Position numbers and translations under genes: made by a program. 64,000 nucleotides of DNA from an uncultured Bacteroidales bacterium. GTDB lineage: Bacteria; Bacteroidota; Bacteroidia; Bacteroidales; FEN-979. The notes below the pieces were generated by a model. That model was not told where the DNA came from. It did not search any database and saw only the letters and a program-made list of their open reading frames with translations. This document shows positions 34,492 to 44,268 of this stretch, one piece after another. Each line of letters begins with the position of its first letter. Positions within the stretch are counted from its first letter, which is position 1. The stretch lies in the NCBI GenBank assembly GCA_903887775.1, contig CAISRB010000027.1:114757-178756 (forward strand), in the 5' to 3' direction.

Positions 34492-35007
34492 GTTGTTTTC
34501 AGCTAACTTAATATTCTTAATGATCTTTACTGCTACATTTCCCGTGAGCTTCCCATAAGCCTGATCGCCTATCATCATCACCGGGGCAAGGGAACAGCAG
34601 CCCAGGCAGGCCACAGATTCCAGGGTGTAAAAACGGTCATCGGTGGTCTCTCCGTCTTTGATCTTAAGAGATTCTTCGAGCGATTCCGATATCTCCTTCG
34701 CATTCTGCACATGGCAGGCTGTTCCGTGGCAAACCTTGATAATATGCTTACCCACCGGCTTCAGCCGGAACTGTGAATAAAAGGTTGCAACACCGAACAT
34801 ATCGCTGAGGGGTATGCCGCATTCGGCACTGATCTTCTCAAAAACCTCCCTCGGAATATACCCGTATATATCCTGGGCGCCCTGCAAAAGGGGAATGAGA
34901 TTTCCTTTTTTCGCTTTGTTTTTCCCGATCAGCGGATCGATCAGCCTGAGATCGACAGCTTCACCGGCATTCTCTGTTGTCGTTGAATTGAATCGTGTGA
35001 TTCGCAT
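34489..35007 (-). CDS. NuoE/HydC-like [2Fe-2S] subunit
   Basis: A 172-residue thioredoxin-fold protein of NuoE type. The N-terminal helices LIPLLQGAQDIYGYIPREVFEKISAECGIPLSDMFGVATFYSQF are family-typical. The cluster cysteines are in VCHGTACHVQNA (two) and ESVACLGCCSLAPVMMI (two used, with an extra Cys). It should pass electrons from the flavin subunit. It follows the receiver/PEP-binding gene after 20 bases and precedes the NuoF-like gene, so subunit order is E-F-G as in HydCBA/NuoEFG clusters. Confidence 0.93.
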   Translation of the reverse strand: MRITRFNSTTTENAGEAVDLRLIDPLIGKNKAKKGNLIPLLQGAQDIYGYIPREVFEKISAECGIPLSDMFGVATFYSQFRLKPVGKHIIKVCHGTACHVQNAKEISESLEESLKIKDGETTDDRFYTLESVACLGCCSLAPVMMIGDQAYGKLTGNVAVKIIKNIKLAENN

Positions 35008-35027
35008 AAGAGTATCTTTAAGTTTTA

Positions 35028-38000
35028 TTATTTATCACGTTTCCAGGTAATCACCGAGATCCTCTGCTTCCCGTCCATCTTTATCGTAAGTGGCTGTTCG
35101 AAATGGACAATGTTGAAAAAGTTCGTTTTCCTGATGTTTTTCTGCTGCTTCAGTACCTCGTAGCGGATATAGCTTTCCGACATTTCAGGCTGAATGCAGA
35201 AATAACCTACGTTCATCGAAGTGACGTTATGAAAGAAGTGGGATCCTGAAGAAGCATCCAGTGGGAAGCCTTCGAGGCTGGACTCAACGATGACCTTGGC
35301 CTGGCTTATCTGAGGCCAGGCTACGGGTATGCCAATCCATCGGTCACGGGTACCCCATCTTCCCGGGCCTATTAGTACGTATTTCTTTCCTTCCCTGAAG
35401 AACTCATGGTTGATATGGTTTATCTCCTCGGCCATTTCTACCGTCTTTGACTTATCGAAAGTGTCGGGATCAACAAACACCACGTCATGAATATCCTCAA
35501 TGATGCCGTTGCCCATTTCCTTTTCAGCAAAAAGCAGGATCTCGGCCGGGTTGATCTTATTCATATCCACATGGTAATCGGTGACGTTCCCGATCAGGGG
35601 CTTGATCTGAAGCAGGTAAAATGAAGCCCTGTTTTCTTCGTCCTTGTTCAGGTCAACGGCAAATTCAATCTCCACCGGGGTTCCAAGGGCTTCCTTGACG
35701 ACGTCAATAACGACCTCCACGGTCTTCGCCAGTGGAACATAGTTATATTTCAGGATGTCGGCAAAATTAATGACCCGGGGGCCGGGCTGGTTCAGGCCGG
35801 GAGTGATGCGGTTGTTCTCAAGTGAATAAACCGACGCAAGATGTTTCAGTGTCCCATGATCTTCAGCCTGATCGATCTCCATCATTCTAAGGCCTGCATC
35901 CTCGCCTTCGAGGAGGTTCATATTTTCCTTTTTCAGGTCCACCGCATAAAAATGCAGCTGTGAACCTTTGTACTGGTCCTTTGGCGTATTGATCTCAAGT
36001 GTGGGATATTTGGGTGAAAAGCGGAATGCCTTCTCCCCTTCCACAACATAACGCCCCAATCCCAGGGCGATCACGGCAAAACCTTCTTCGGGTTTCATAT
36101 GGGCAAAAGGATAGTAGTTATATGAATGTCCTACCCCGCTGATATGAGGATAAAACACATCACCGTACCTGTGGCCAACGACTTCCTGGACCACGACAGC
36201 CATCTTCTCAGATTCAATCCTGTAATTCACGGCTTCGATATAACTCTTCGCAACAGGGGAATAGACCGACGCATAAACCAGTTTGATGGCATCCATCAGC
36301 TGTTCGAGCCTCACATTAGGATCGGGATGGTTATTCGGGATCAGGTAGGTTTCGAATATCCCGGCAAAGGGTTGGTTCAGCGAATCTTCGAAGAGTCCCG
36401 AAGAACGTATGGCCAGCGGGTTTTTGATCTGCTTAATAACCGATTTAAGCTTCCTGATCAGGGTTTCGGTGAGCTTGCCCGAGACAAAACGGTGTTTCAG
36501 AAGGCCGTAGTCGTTTTCAAGCAAGGCCTGCTCCCTGAGTTTGTTCCTGTCGAGGAAATATTCAAATTCCTCGGTTCCGATGATGGATGTCTTTGGGGTT
36601 CGTATAACTATATTCGGAATGATCTGAGAAAAATCGTAATTGTAGATCAGGGTATTGACGAAAGCAAGGCCGCGGCCTTTGCCTCCAAGCGCTCCTTCCG
36701 TGAGAGCGACAATATTGCGTTCATCAGTTATTGCGGCTTCCTCGAAAGGGATCACTTTTCCGACATTCTGTTCATTGCGGAAATGCTGTATAACAGTGAG
36801 AAGATGCTCCCTGAGGTCCTCCGGTTTTTTAAAGTCGGTAACCTTCGCCGGGTTGAGGATCTTCGCGGCCTGCACCTCGCCCCTGGCCATCAGCCATAAC
36901 GAAAAATGATCTTTACGGGCATGATACAACAGGGAATCCTCAGGGATGGTCTTCAGTAGGTCTTCAAACTCCTTCAGGGACTTAGCGACTGCGATCTGGC
37001 TGCCACCTGTGTCGCGGTATATAAAATTACCGAAGCCGAGATAGTGGGTGATAAAACTCCGGAAGTCGGTCAGAAGGGTTTCTGAATTTTTATTGATGAA
37101 GGATGTTTTCAGCTCGTAGGCTTGCTGGGCGTTGTTATTATCAGAGGACTGCAGTATTATAGGAAGCTCCTTCAACTCTTTCCTCGTTTGCTTTACGAGG
37201 CTGAAACCTGCATTTTCATTCATCCTGCCGTCTTTCTTGAACCGGATATCAGAAATAAGGCAGAGTATATATTCCTTGTATTTATTAAAAATGTAAATGG
37301 CTTCCTCGTATGTTGAAGCAAGCAGTATCTTAGGCCTGGCCTTAAGCCGGAGTATACGGTAAAGTTCATCCGTAGTCACATCTTCAATAATCATCTTCGT
37401 TTGCTCCAGCACAATATTATATAACATCGGGAGGTAAAGGGAATAGTATGTAGGAGAATCTTCGACGAGGAGGATCACCCTCACCATACCGATACTTGTA
37501 TCATTTTCAACGTTCACCTTATCTTCCAGGTAATTGATCATCGCGAAAAAGATCTTCGAATCTCCGTTCCAGACAAATACCCTGTCAATCCAAGTTAACC
37601 TTTCGGTGGGGTTATCAAAAAGGGCAATGTCGGTATTGCTGTTGAGAAGGAGAAAAACCGGGATGTACTGGTAGAGATCCTTGATCTTTTTACTTAGTTC
37701 AAGGGGGAACTGCTTATCGACTCCCATCATGATGATCACAAGGTCATAATGTTTGGATCCCAGTTGTTCCATGACTTCTTCAGTGCTTGAAACACCGGTG
37801 ATCCTGGGCATGGTCGAGAGGCTGAGCTGGTAAAATTCACCCAGCACATGTTCCGAGAACCGCCCTTCTTTTTCAATGCTGTAAGCATCATAGAGGTTTG
37901 CAACCAGCAGTATTTCCCTCACTTTGAACGGCATAAGGTCGTGGTACAGGTCTCGGTTATAATTCATCCTGTTGAGGAAGGTCTGCAATAACTTGCGGCT

Positions 38001-38897
38001 GGCTTTTGTCTCCTGTTCTGATTCCTGTTTCATGCTCCGGGCATCGTCAAATCCGCTTTTACGAAGGATCGCTTTACCCTTGACACTGTTAAGGTAACCC
38101 GTGATCAGGTTCGCGAGGTTTATGATCAGGTACCGTTCCTCTTCGAGAAAAGGCCCTTCAAAAGCAAGGGGAAATGCCTTCAGGTAATAGATTTCGATTG
38201 AACCCACCTGGTTGTCTATCGTCTCAAACAGCTGTCTCTGGCACCATTTTGTTTCGTTGAAATTCTGGCTTTTAATTTCCATTTTGCCATACTTCATACG
38301 GCATACTGTAAACTCCGGAAATTGCCAGGCTGAAGGTAATATCATGCAGATCTGATGAAGGGCTTCTTCAACAGGTTTGCCGGCCCTCAAAATATTCGTG
38401 GTCTGGTTGATTGCCGAAAGCTCCTTCAGCCTTTCTCTTGTAATATACCGTCCTTCGCGGCCTTTAATCCCGTTAAGAAAGCCCTCGATGAGGCTTGCTA
38501 TATTCATGATGAGGTTCCTCTCTTCTTTCAGGAACGGGCCTTCATCGATTGAGGGGAATTCTTTTGTGTAAAATACTTCAATGCTGCCGGTAAGCCCGTC
38601 AATGCTTTCAAAGTCCTGTTTCTGGCACCAGATGGTTTCAGAAAACTCCCGGGTCGTGAAGTCCATTTCATCATACCGTATCCTGGCCACTGTATTTTCA
38701 GGATACTGCCAGGCATTCGGCAGGATGGTACAGATCTCGTAAAGAATATCCTGAATTGATTTGTTTTTCTTCAGGATCGCTGTGGTGGCATTGAGTGCAG
38801 CCAATTCCTTAAGCCGTTCCCGGTTGTCGTAAACCAATCTGTCAAGGTCGATATTCTCTGCCCTGATGTCTTTATTCTCTTCCCCGGAAGCAGCCAT
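35028..38897 (-). CDS. GAF-like / receiver / PEP-pyruvate-binding domain protein
   Basis: A protein of 1289 residues from the ATG at 38897. A TTG start at 38921 lies inside the promoter element, so I use the ATG. It opens with two tandem GAF-like repeats of about 120 residues, each starting RERLKELxAxNxTT and containing FxExxWCQ(K/R)Q. A degenerate receiver and a better one follow (LLVEDSPTYYSLYLP, LISDIRF, INKNSETLL), then the PEP/pyruvate-binding ATP-grasp region (EGALGGKGRGLAFVNTL, IRSSGLFEDSLNQPFAGIFETY) and the block LIGPGRWGTRDRWIGIPVAWPQIS. From the receivers on it is colinear with the 989-residue protein at 25261-28230. No swivel or TIM domain is visible. It is the first gene of the redox run, which suggests a regulatory or sensing role. 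Confidence 0.75.
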   Translation of the reverse strand: MAASGEENKDIRAENIDLDRLVYDNRERLKELAALNATTAILKKNKSIQDILYEICTILPNAWQYPENTVARIRYDEMDFTTREFSETIWCQKQDFESIDGLTGSIEVFYTKEFPSIDEGPFLKEERNLIMNIASLIEGFLNGIKGREGRYITRERLKELSAINQTTNILRAGKPVEEALHQICMILPSAWQFPEFTVCRMKYGKMEIKSQNFNETKWCQRQLFETIDNQVGSIEIYYLKAFPLAFEGPFLEEERYLIINLANLITGYLNSVKGKAILRKSGFDDARSMKQESEQETKASRKLLQTFLNRMNYNRDLYHDLMPFKVREILLVANLYDAYSIEKEGRFSEHVLGEFYQLSLSTMPRITGVSSTEEVMEQLGSKHYDLVIIMMGVDKQFPLELSKKIKDLYQYIPVFLLLNSNTDIALFDNPTERLTWIDRVFVWNGDSKIFFAMINYLEDKVNVENDTSIGMVRVILLVEDSPTYYSLYLPMLYNIVLEQTKMIIEDVTTDELYRILRLKARPKILLASTYEEAIYIFNKYKEYILCLISDIRFKKDGRMNENAGFSLVKQTRKELKELPIILQSSDNNNAQQAYELKTSFINKNSETLLTDFRSFITHYLGFGNFIYRDTGGSQIAVAKSLKEFEDLLKTIPEDSLLYHARKDHFSLWLMARGEVQAAKILNPAKVTDFKKPEDLREHLLTVIQHFRNEQNVGKVIPFEEAAITDERNIVALTEGALGGKGRGLAFVNTLIYNYDFSQIIPNIVIRTPKTSIIGTEEFEYFLDRNKLREQALLENDYGLLKHRFVSGKLTETLIRKLKSVIKQIKNPLAIRSSGLFEDSLNQPFAGIFETYLIPNNHPDPNVRLEQLMDAIKLVYASVYSPVAKSYIEAVNYRIESEKMAVVVQEVVGHRYGDVFYPHISGVGHSYNYYPFAHMKPEEGFAVIALGLGRYVVEGEKAFRFSPKYPTLEINTPKDQYKGSQLHFYAVDLKKENMNLLEGEDAGLRMMEIDQAEDHGTLKHLASVYSLENNRITPGLNQPGPRVINFADILKYNYVPLAKTVEVVIDVVKEALGTPVEIEFAVDLNKDEENRASFYLLQIKPLIGNVTDYHVDMNKINPAEILLFAEKEMGNGIIEDIHDVVFVDPDTFDKSKTVEMAEEINHINHEFFREGKKYVLIGPGRWGTRDRWIGIPVAWPQISQAKVIVESSLEGFPLDASSGSHFFHNVTSMNVGYFCIQPEMSESYIRYEVLKQQKNIRKTNFFNIVHFEQPLTIKMDGKQRISVITWKRDK

Positions 38898-38918
38898 AAA
38901 TTGTCTTATTTTACCGCT

Positions 38919-38926
38919 CAAAGTTA
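38919..38926 (-). promoter_or_regulatory. TAnnTTTG promoter of the redox run
   Basis: On the minus strand TAACTTTG, 21 bases ahead of the ATG at 38897. It is the only good element upstream of the six-gene run. Confidence 0.55.
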
Positions 38927-39074
38927 GAGAAATCTTCCTTCACTTCTTAACTGAAACCCGCAATTTTAGCACATTACGGAATATCCTTAGTATCGGTACG
39001 TGTTTCACTTAGCACAACTAAGTAAACCTGCTGTTTTATGTAAAAATTATCAATAATATTTTTAAGACGGCTGA

Positions 39075-40511
<1,437 letters not shown>

Positions 40512-40539
40512 ACTACCAGACGTTCATTTTGATTCAGAT

Positions 40540-40561
40540 AAAGGCGCTTTCGGGCGCCTTT
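40540..40561 (+). terminator. intrinsic terminator after gdhA
   Basis: AAAGGCGC (40540-40547), loop TTTCGG, GCGCCTTT (40554-40561): a perfect 8-bp stem followed by a T-rich stretch. Confidence 0.85.
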
Positions 40562-40580
40562 GTTTGTTTATCAAAGAATA

Positions 40581-40657
40581 GTGAAGGTGATTAGGGATTA
40601 GGGACGGGTGACGGTTCACTGTTCCTGGTTTACTGGTCACTGTTCATGTTTCACTGA
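40581..40657. repeat. heptamer array with GTGA/TCAC arms
   Basis: Eleven consecutive 7-base words: GTGAAGG, TGATTAG, GGATTAG, GGACGGG, TGACGGT, TCACTGT, TCCTGGT, TTACTGG, TCACTGT, TCATGTT, TCACTGA. The first half is broadly complementary to the second. The second half encodes the end of the O-antigen-ligase-like protein (SVKHEQ, stop). Confidence 0.8.
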
Positions 40658-41863
40658 AAAAAGCATGATATTAAAAAAAGCATACCATACTACCCCGCCC
40701 TGCATTTCAAACATGGATTCAACAAGGATATTCAGTGAAAACAGAAGCAGGAAAACAAAATAGAGAAAATACCTGTTGCGGAATGCCGCAATCATAGGAA
40801 GGAGCAGCATCAGAAGAAGTGTTGCGATACCGGGGATGCCCAGGGTCATAAAAGTCTGCAGGTACTGGTTGTGGGCATTAAGTTTCAACTCCAGTGCATG
40901 TTCGATGTTTCTTTCTTTGTAACTCCTGATGAGTTCATCTTTAACATCACCCGTTCCAACTCCAAGAAAGATATTGGATTTAATAATATCAACCGAAGCT
41001 TTCCATATATCTATACGGTCGGTTGTGCTTTTAGAGGTTTCCGGAGCTGCACTTCCGGTAAGGCTTTCCGTGCTATGCACCACCCTGGCGGAGGCGCTGG
41101 AGAAGACATGGAGCCCTGCACGCATGAACATCAGGAAAACAATGATCAGGCCAAGACCCAGGAATATTTTTTTTTGCCTGAATACAAGTTCGGCTGAGCT
41201 CAGTGCAGCGAATAAAACCATGCAGATCATGCCCATCTTCGAACTCAGGAGAAAAATAAAAACGAAAAACCAGGCTAAAAGAAGAAAGTAAATCGTCCTG
41301 GTGAAAACCGATAATGCTCTGAATCTTCTTAATAATTCAATAGCAATAAAACCCATCGCGAAATTCAGATACATCGATAAGTAGGCTGAATGGAAATACC
41401 AGCTCAGCTTCATATAATAAAAAGCCCCGTCAACTCCTTCCCTCCAGAGAGTGAATGCATGACCCAGCAGCAATAGCGAACCAACTGCACATCCGCCAAT
41501 GTAAACCCTCATCAGCAGCCGGATATGCTTCGAATTCAGGAATGAGACATCCGCAGTCGAAAAAACAAGAGGAAAAACAAGCAGCGACAGTTTTACCTCA
41601 AGGTCAAACCATGCATAGGCAAAATCACTGGTATAAATAAGTCCGATGAGGTAAAGAACATATAAACAGGCGAACAGTAAGGTGGTCCTGCGGTTCTTAT
41701 CGCTAAACAGAGTGGGGATGGTCTTTATATATTCACCCGAAACAATCCAGTTGAGAATGAGTATCACAATAATGGTCGGTACGAGTTTTCCCCATACAGG
41801 CAACATAAATGCAATGCCCAGACAGCAATACCAGAAAATCTGCTGATGTATCCTTTTACGCAT
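40637..41863 (-). CDS. O-antigen ligase / Wzy-type polytopic protein
   Basis: A 408-residue protein with about 10-12 membrane segments. The conserved Wzy_C/WaaL core includes FLLSSKMGMICMVLFA (an S/R-rich turn) and the large periplasmic loop (about 245-345). The loop contains GVGTGDVKDELIRSYKERN and AHNQYLQTFMTLGIPG, the His-containing motif of O-antigen ligases and polymerases. It probably joins or polymerises a lipid-linked surface glycan. It overlaps the GT4 gene by 8 bases. The final codons lie in the heptamer array. Confidence 0.82.
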   Translation of the reverse strand: MRKRIHQQIFWYCCLGIAFMLPVWGKLVPTIIVILILNWIVSGEYIKTIPTLFSDKNRRTTLLFACLYVLYLIGLIYTSDFAYAWFDLEVKLSLLVFPLVFSTADVSFLNSKHIRLLMRVYIGGCAVGSLLLLGHAFTLWREGVDGAFYYMKLSWYFHSAYLSMYLNFAMGFIAIELLRRFRALSVFTRTIYFLLLAWFFVFIFLLSSKMGMICMVLFAALSSAELVFRQKKIFLGLGLIIVFLMFMRAGLHVFSSASARVVHSTESLTGSAAPETSKSTTDRIDIWKASVDIIKSNIFLGVGTGDVKDELIRSYKERNIEHALELKLNAHNQYLQTFMTLGIPGIATLLLMLLLPMIAAFRNRYFLYFVFLLLFSLNILVESMFEMQGGVVWYAFFNIMLFSVKHEQ

Positions 41864-43073
41864 TGATCAGGTTCCAGAATTCATTTACAATGATCCCGGG
41901 ATTGAACTCCTTAAGCAGGTAGTTGTACCCGTTGATCCCATATTCCTTTTTTTCCTGTTCATGGGAATACAAATATAAGATCTTAGCTGTAAGATCAGCA
42001 GGATCTTCGGGGATAAAGGCGAGCCCAGCCTTCCCCGTATCAATGAGGAGTTCTTTGGCTTCTCCTTCAACTCCAAGAAGGATAGGCTTCTTCAGGGCCA
42101 GGTTCTCGAATATCTTCGACGGGATTGCTCCTTTGAAAAGATCAAGTCGCCTGAGCGGGATCACGGCTGCATCAGAAGCATAAATATAAGGGATGACCTC
42201 CTTTCTCGGCCGGCTATCGAGGAAAAAAACAGTATCCAGCCCTTCAGCCTCTTTCATTTTCAATAATTTTTCTTTCTCAGGACCGCTGCCCATGATGAGA
42301 AATTTAACGGAGGGTGAATTTCTGAGGTTCGCTGCAGCCTGTAACAAAATACCGAGTCCCTGCGCATGACCAATTATGCCGGCATATAACAGGAGAAAGT
42401 CATCAGGCGTAAACCCAAGCTTCTCTCTCAGGTATGGATCATTTTCAATGGCTTCAAGTTCCTTAACATCGGCCCCGTTTTTAAACCAGTAAACGTTTTT
42501 TTGAGGAAACCGGGATGAAATATTATGAACGATTCCTCTGGTTTGCCCTGTGATCAGAAAGGATTTACGGTAAAGGAAGCGTTCCAGTGAAGCCGCGGTA
42601 TTCAGCAGGAACCGGTTAGTCACCAGTTGAAGTTTCTCAGCGCTTTCGGGCCAGAGGTCCGAAACGTTGAAGATAAGCCTGGCTCCCTTCGCGACTGTCA
42701 GCAAATATGCCGTAATCCCCAGAAATAAAGGCGGTGACTCACAAAGTACATAATCAAACTTGCCTGTCCTGAATATTCCAACAAGGAAAGATGTAAATAC
42801 AAAACTGAAATAATTCATCAGCCTGGGCAGTATAGCTTTGCTTGAACCTGCATAGATCCAGGCCCTGTGGATTTTTATCTCCTGGTTTTCTTCCTGCATA
42901 TAGAATTTACCCCTGTATCCCTGATGGATTTTCATTTCAGGATAATTGGGCATCGCAGTGAGGACTTCAACTGTCGCACCTTTTTTATCAAAATGTTTAG
43001 CCCATTGAAAGAGCCTGTTCTGCGGGGCCCCGGTTTCAGGAACGAAGTACTGGCTGAGGATCAGGATTCGCAT
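41856..43073 (-). CDS. family-4 glycosyltransferase
   Basis: A 405-residue GT-B enzyme of the WbuB/WcaI-like group. The N-terminal domain starts MRILILSQYFVPETGAPQNRLFQWAKHFDKKGATVEVLTAMPNYPE. The C-terminal domain has LLLYAGIIGHAQGLGILLQAA, FLIMGSGPEKEKLL and the donor site PLRRLDLFKGAIPSKIFENLALKKPILLGVEGEA (ExxxxxxP-type, with KxFE). It should add a sugar from a nucleotide donor to a lipid-linked glycan. A perfect 44-base tandem duplication covers its start codon, giving two copies of the ATG region; only the downstream ATG (43073) is in frame. Confidence 0.9.
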   Translation of the reverse strand: MRILILSQYFVPETGAPQNRLFQWAKHFDKKGATVEVLTAMPNYPEMKIHQGYRGKFYMQEENQEIKIHRAWIYAGSSKAILPRLMNYFSFVFTSFLVGIFRTGKFDYVLCESPPLFLGITAYLLTVAKGARLIFNVSDLWPESAEKLQLVTNRFLLNTAASLERFLYRKSFLITGQTRGIVHNISSRFPQKNVYWFKNGADVKELEAIENDPYLREKLGFTPDDFLLLYAGIIGHAQGLGILLQAAANLRNSPSVKFLIMGSGPEKEKLLKMKEAEGLDTVFFLDSRPRKEVIPYIYASDAAVIPLRRLDLFKGAIPSKIFENLALKKPILLGVEGEAKELLIDTGKAGLAFIPEDPADLTAKILYLYSHEQEKKEYGINGYNYLLKEFNPGIIVNEFWNLINA

Positions 43074-43140
43074 TTCAGGGTCAGTTGTGGTATCAGGCTG
43101 AGGATCAGGATTCGCATTTCAGGGTCAGTTGTGGTATCAG
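43053..43140. repeat. perfect 44-bp tandem duplication across the GT4 start
   Basis: 43053-43096 and 43097-43140 are identical, with a further GCTGAG after them. Each copy contains the gene's first seven codons and start. Because 44 is not a multiple of three, the upstream ATG (43117) opens an 18-codon frame (MRILILSLIPQLTLKCES) that ends past the true ATG. Confidence 0.95.
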
Positions 43141-43162
43141 GCTGAGCATAAAATCCTATTCC

Positions 43163-44248
43163 CTAATATGCTCCCTCGGGCTTTTCCTGCGGCATTTTAA
43201 AACCTTTTGCAAAATAGGGTTTTGGCCTCAGGATCTTATTGAATGCAAAATACTGGATTAAAACGAAGTCTTTGCCATCGTTCACAAGGGCATAAAGACG
43301 ATCAGGATCATAAGGCAGGACACGGCCCTGGAAATCTTTCTGGCCAAACAGATTACCTTTATGATATGTCTTCACAACCTTCGTTTTATTCAGTGTGTCA
43401 GTGAGAGTAATGATGATGAAGGGGCTGGTGTTCAGAACCGAATCCTTTGTATGCTTGTCCATGTCATTCAGGAAAGTCTCAAAATTAACGTTCCGGAAAC
43501 CAGAGAGGAAGTTCAGTACTTTCAGGGTATCCAGGTCTTTCAGGGGTTTGTTATCAATAAGCGAGATAAAATTCTTTAACCTTCCTTTGTCGAGCTGCAC
43601 CTCAAAAGAATATTCAGGATTCCCGGGCACTTCAAGTTTAACTGACCTGATCTCTTCAATATTTGTCTTAAATACCGTGAGGTCCCTCCAGTAGCGCTCA
43701 ATAGTGCTGAAACGCGGAGTTACAAATCCTCTCAGACCCGGAAGATAGATCACGAAAGGTTCTTCGGAATTTTCCATCAGGGCGTAACAGGCCTGGTTGT
43801 CGGGAGTGGCTCCTCCGATATAATATACCTTCGTAAGTTTCTCATGCCTGAACAATCTGATCCCCAGTAAATCTACCCGGTAAACCATCTGATAAATTTC
43901 CACTTTTACACCATTCACGGCAAGGTGTTTTACAATCGTGTTATGTGCAGCTAATGCGACCGGTGCCTTCACCTGGATATCCGACATGGTCTTCAGCATC
44001 AGATCGACATTGAATTTAAGTGCAACATAGCTGTCGTCAAGCATCCATATGCCGGTTTCTTTTCTTGAAAGTTTCACCGAGTTATTGTTCTTATCGCTCA
44101 TGAAAATCTTTGTAACCGTCGATGTGTCCGTCAGGGCGAAATCGCTCATCGAACGCCTGAAGGTGGTCGTTGAATTACTAAAAATCAGTATCAGGGCGAC
44201 AACCCCCAGCAGAATTACAAATAAAAGGATGTATTTATTCTTCTTCAT
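43163..44248 (-). CDS. DUF4340 protein, membrane-anchored
   Basis: A 361-residue protein with one N-terminal membrane segment (KYILLFVILLGVVALILIF) and a large periplasmic region built of repeated beta modules (STVTKIFMSDKNNNSVKLSRKETGIWMLDDSYVA and similar). This is the DUF4340 pattern. In Bacteroidota, DUF4340 genes commonly follow gldF-gldG-type ABC genes, as here: it starts 20 bases after gldG ends. It probably interacts with that transporter. Its biochemical role is unknown. Confidence 0.8.
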   Translation of the reverse strand: MKKNKYILLFVILLGVVALILIFSNSTTTFRRSMSDFALTDTSTVTKIFMSDKNNNSVKLSRKETGIWMLDDSYVALKFNVDLMLKTMSDIQVKAPVALAAHNTIVKHLAVNGVKVEIYQMVYRVDLLGIRLFRHEKLTKVYYIGGATPDNQACYALMENSEEPFVIYLPGLRGFVTPRFSTIERYWRDLTVFKTNIEEIRSVKLEVPGNPEYSFEVQLDKGRLKNFISLIDNKPLKDLDTLKVLNFLSGFRNVNFETFLNDMDKHTKDSVLNTSPFIIITLTDTLNKTKVVKTYHKGNLFGQKDFQGRVLPYDPDRLYALVNDGKDFVLIQYFAFNKILRPKPYFAKGFKMPQEKPEGAY

Positions 44249-44268
44249 TTCAAAGAAATCTATCTTCG

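Noticed and set aside
36126..36899. 257-codon plus-strand open frame
   Set aside because: It lies wholly inside, and antisense to, the receiver/PEP-binding gene, and its translation shows no recognisable motif.
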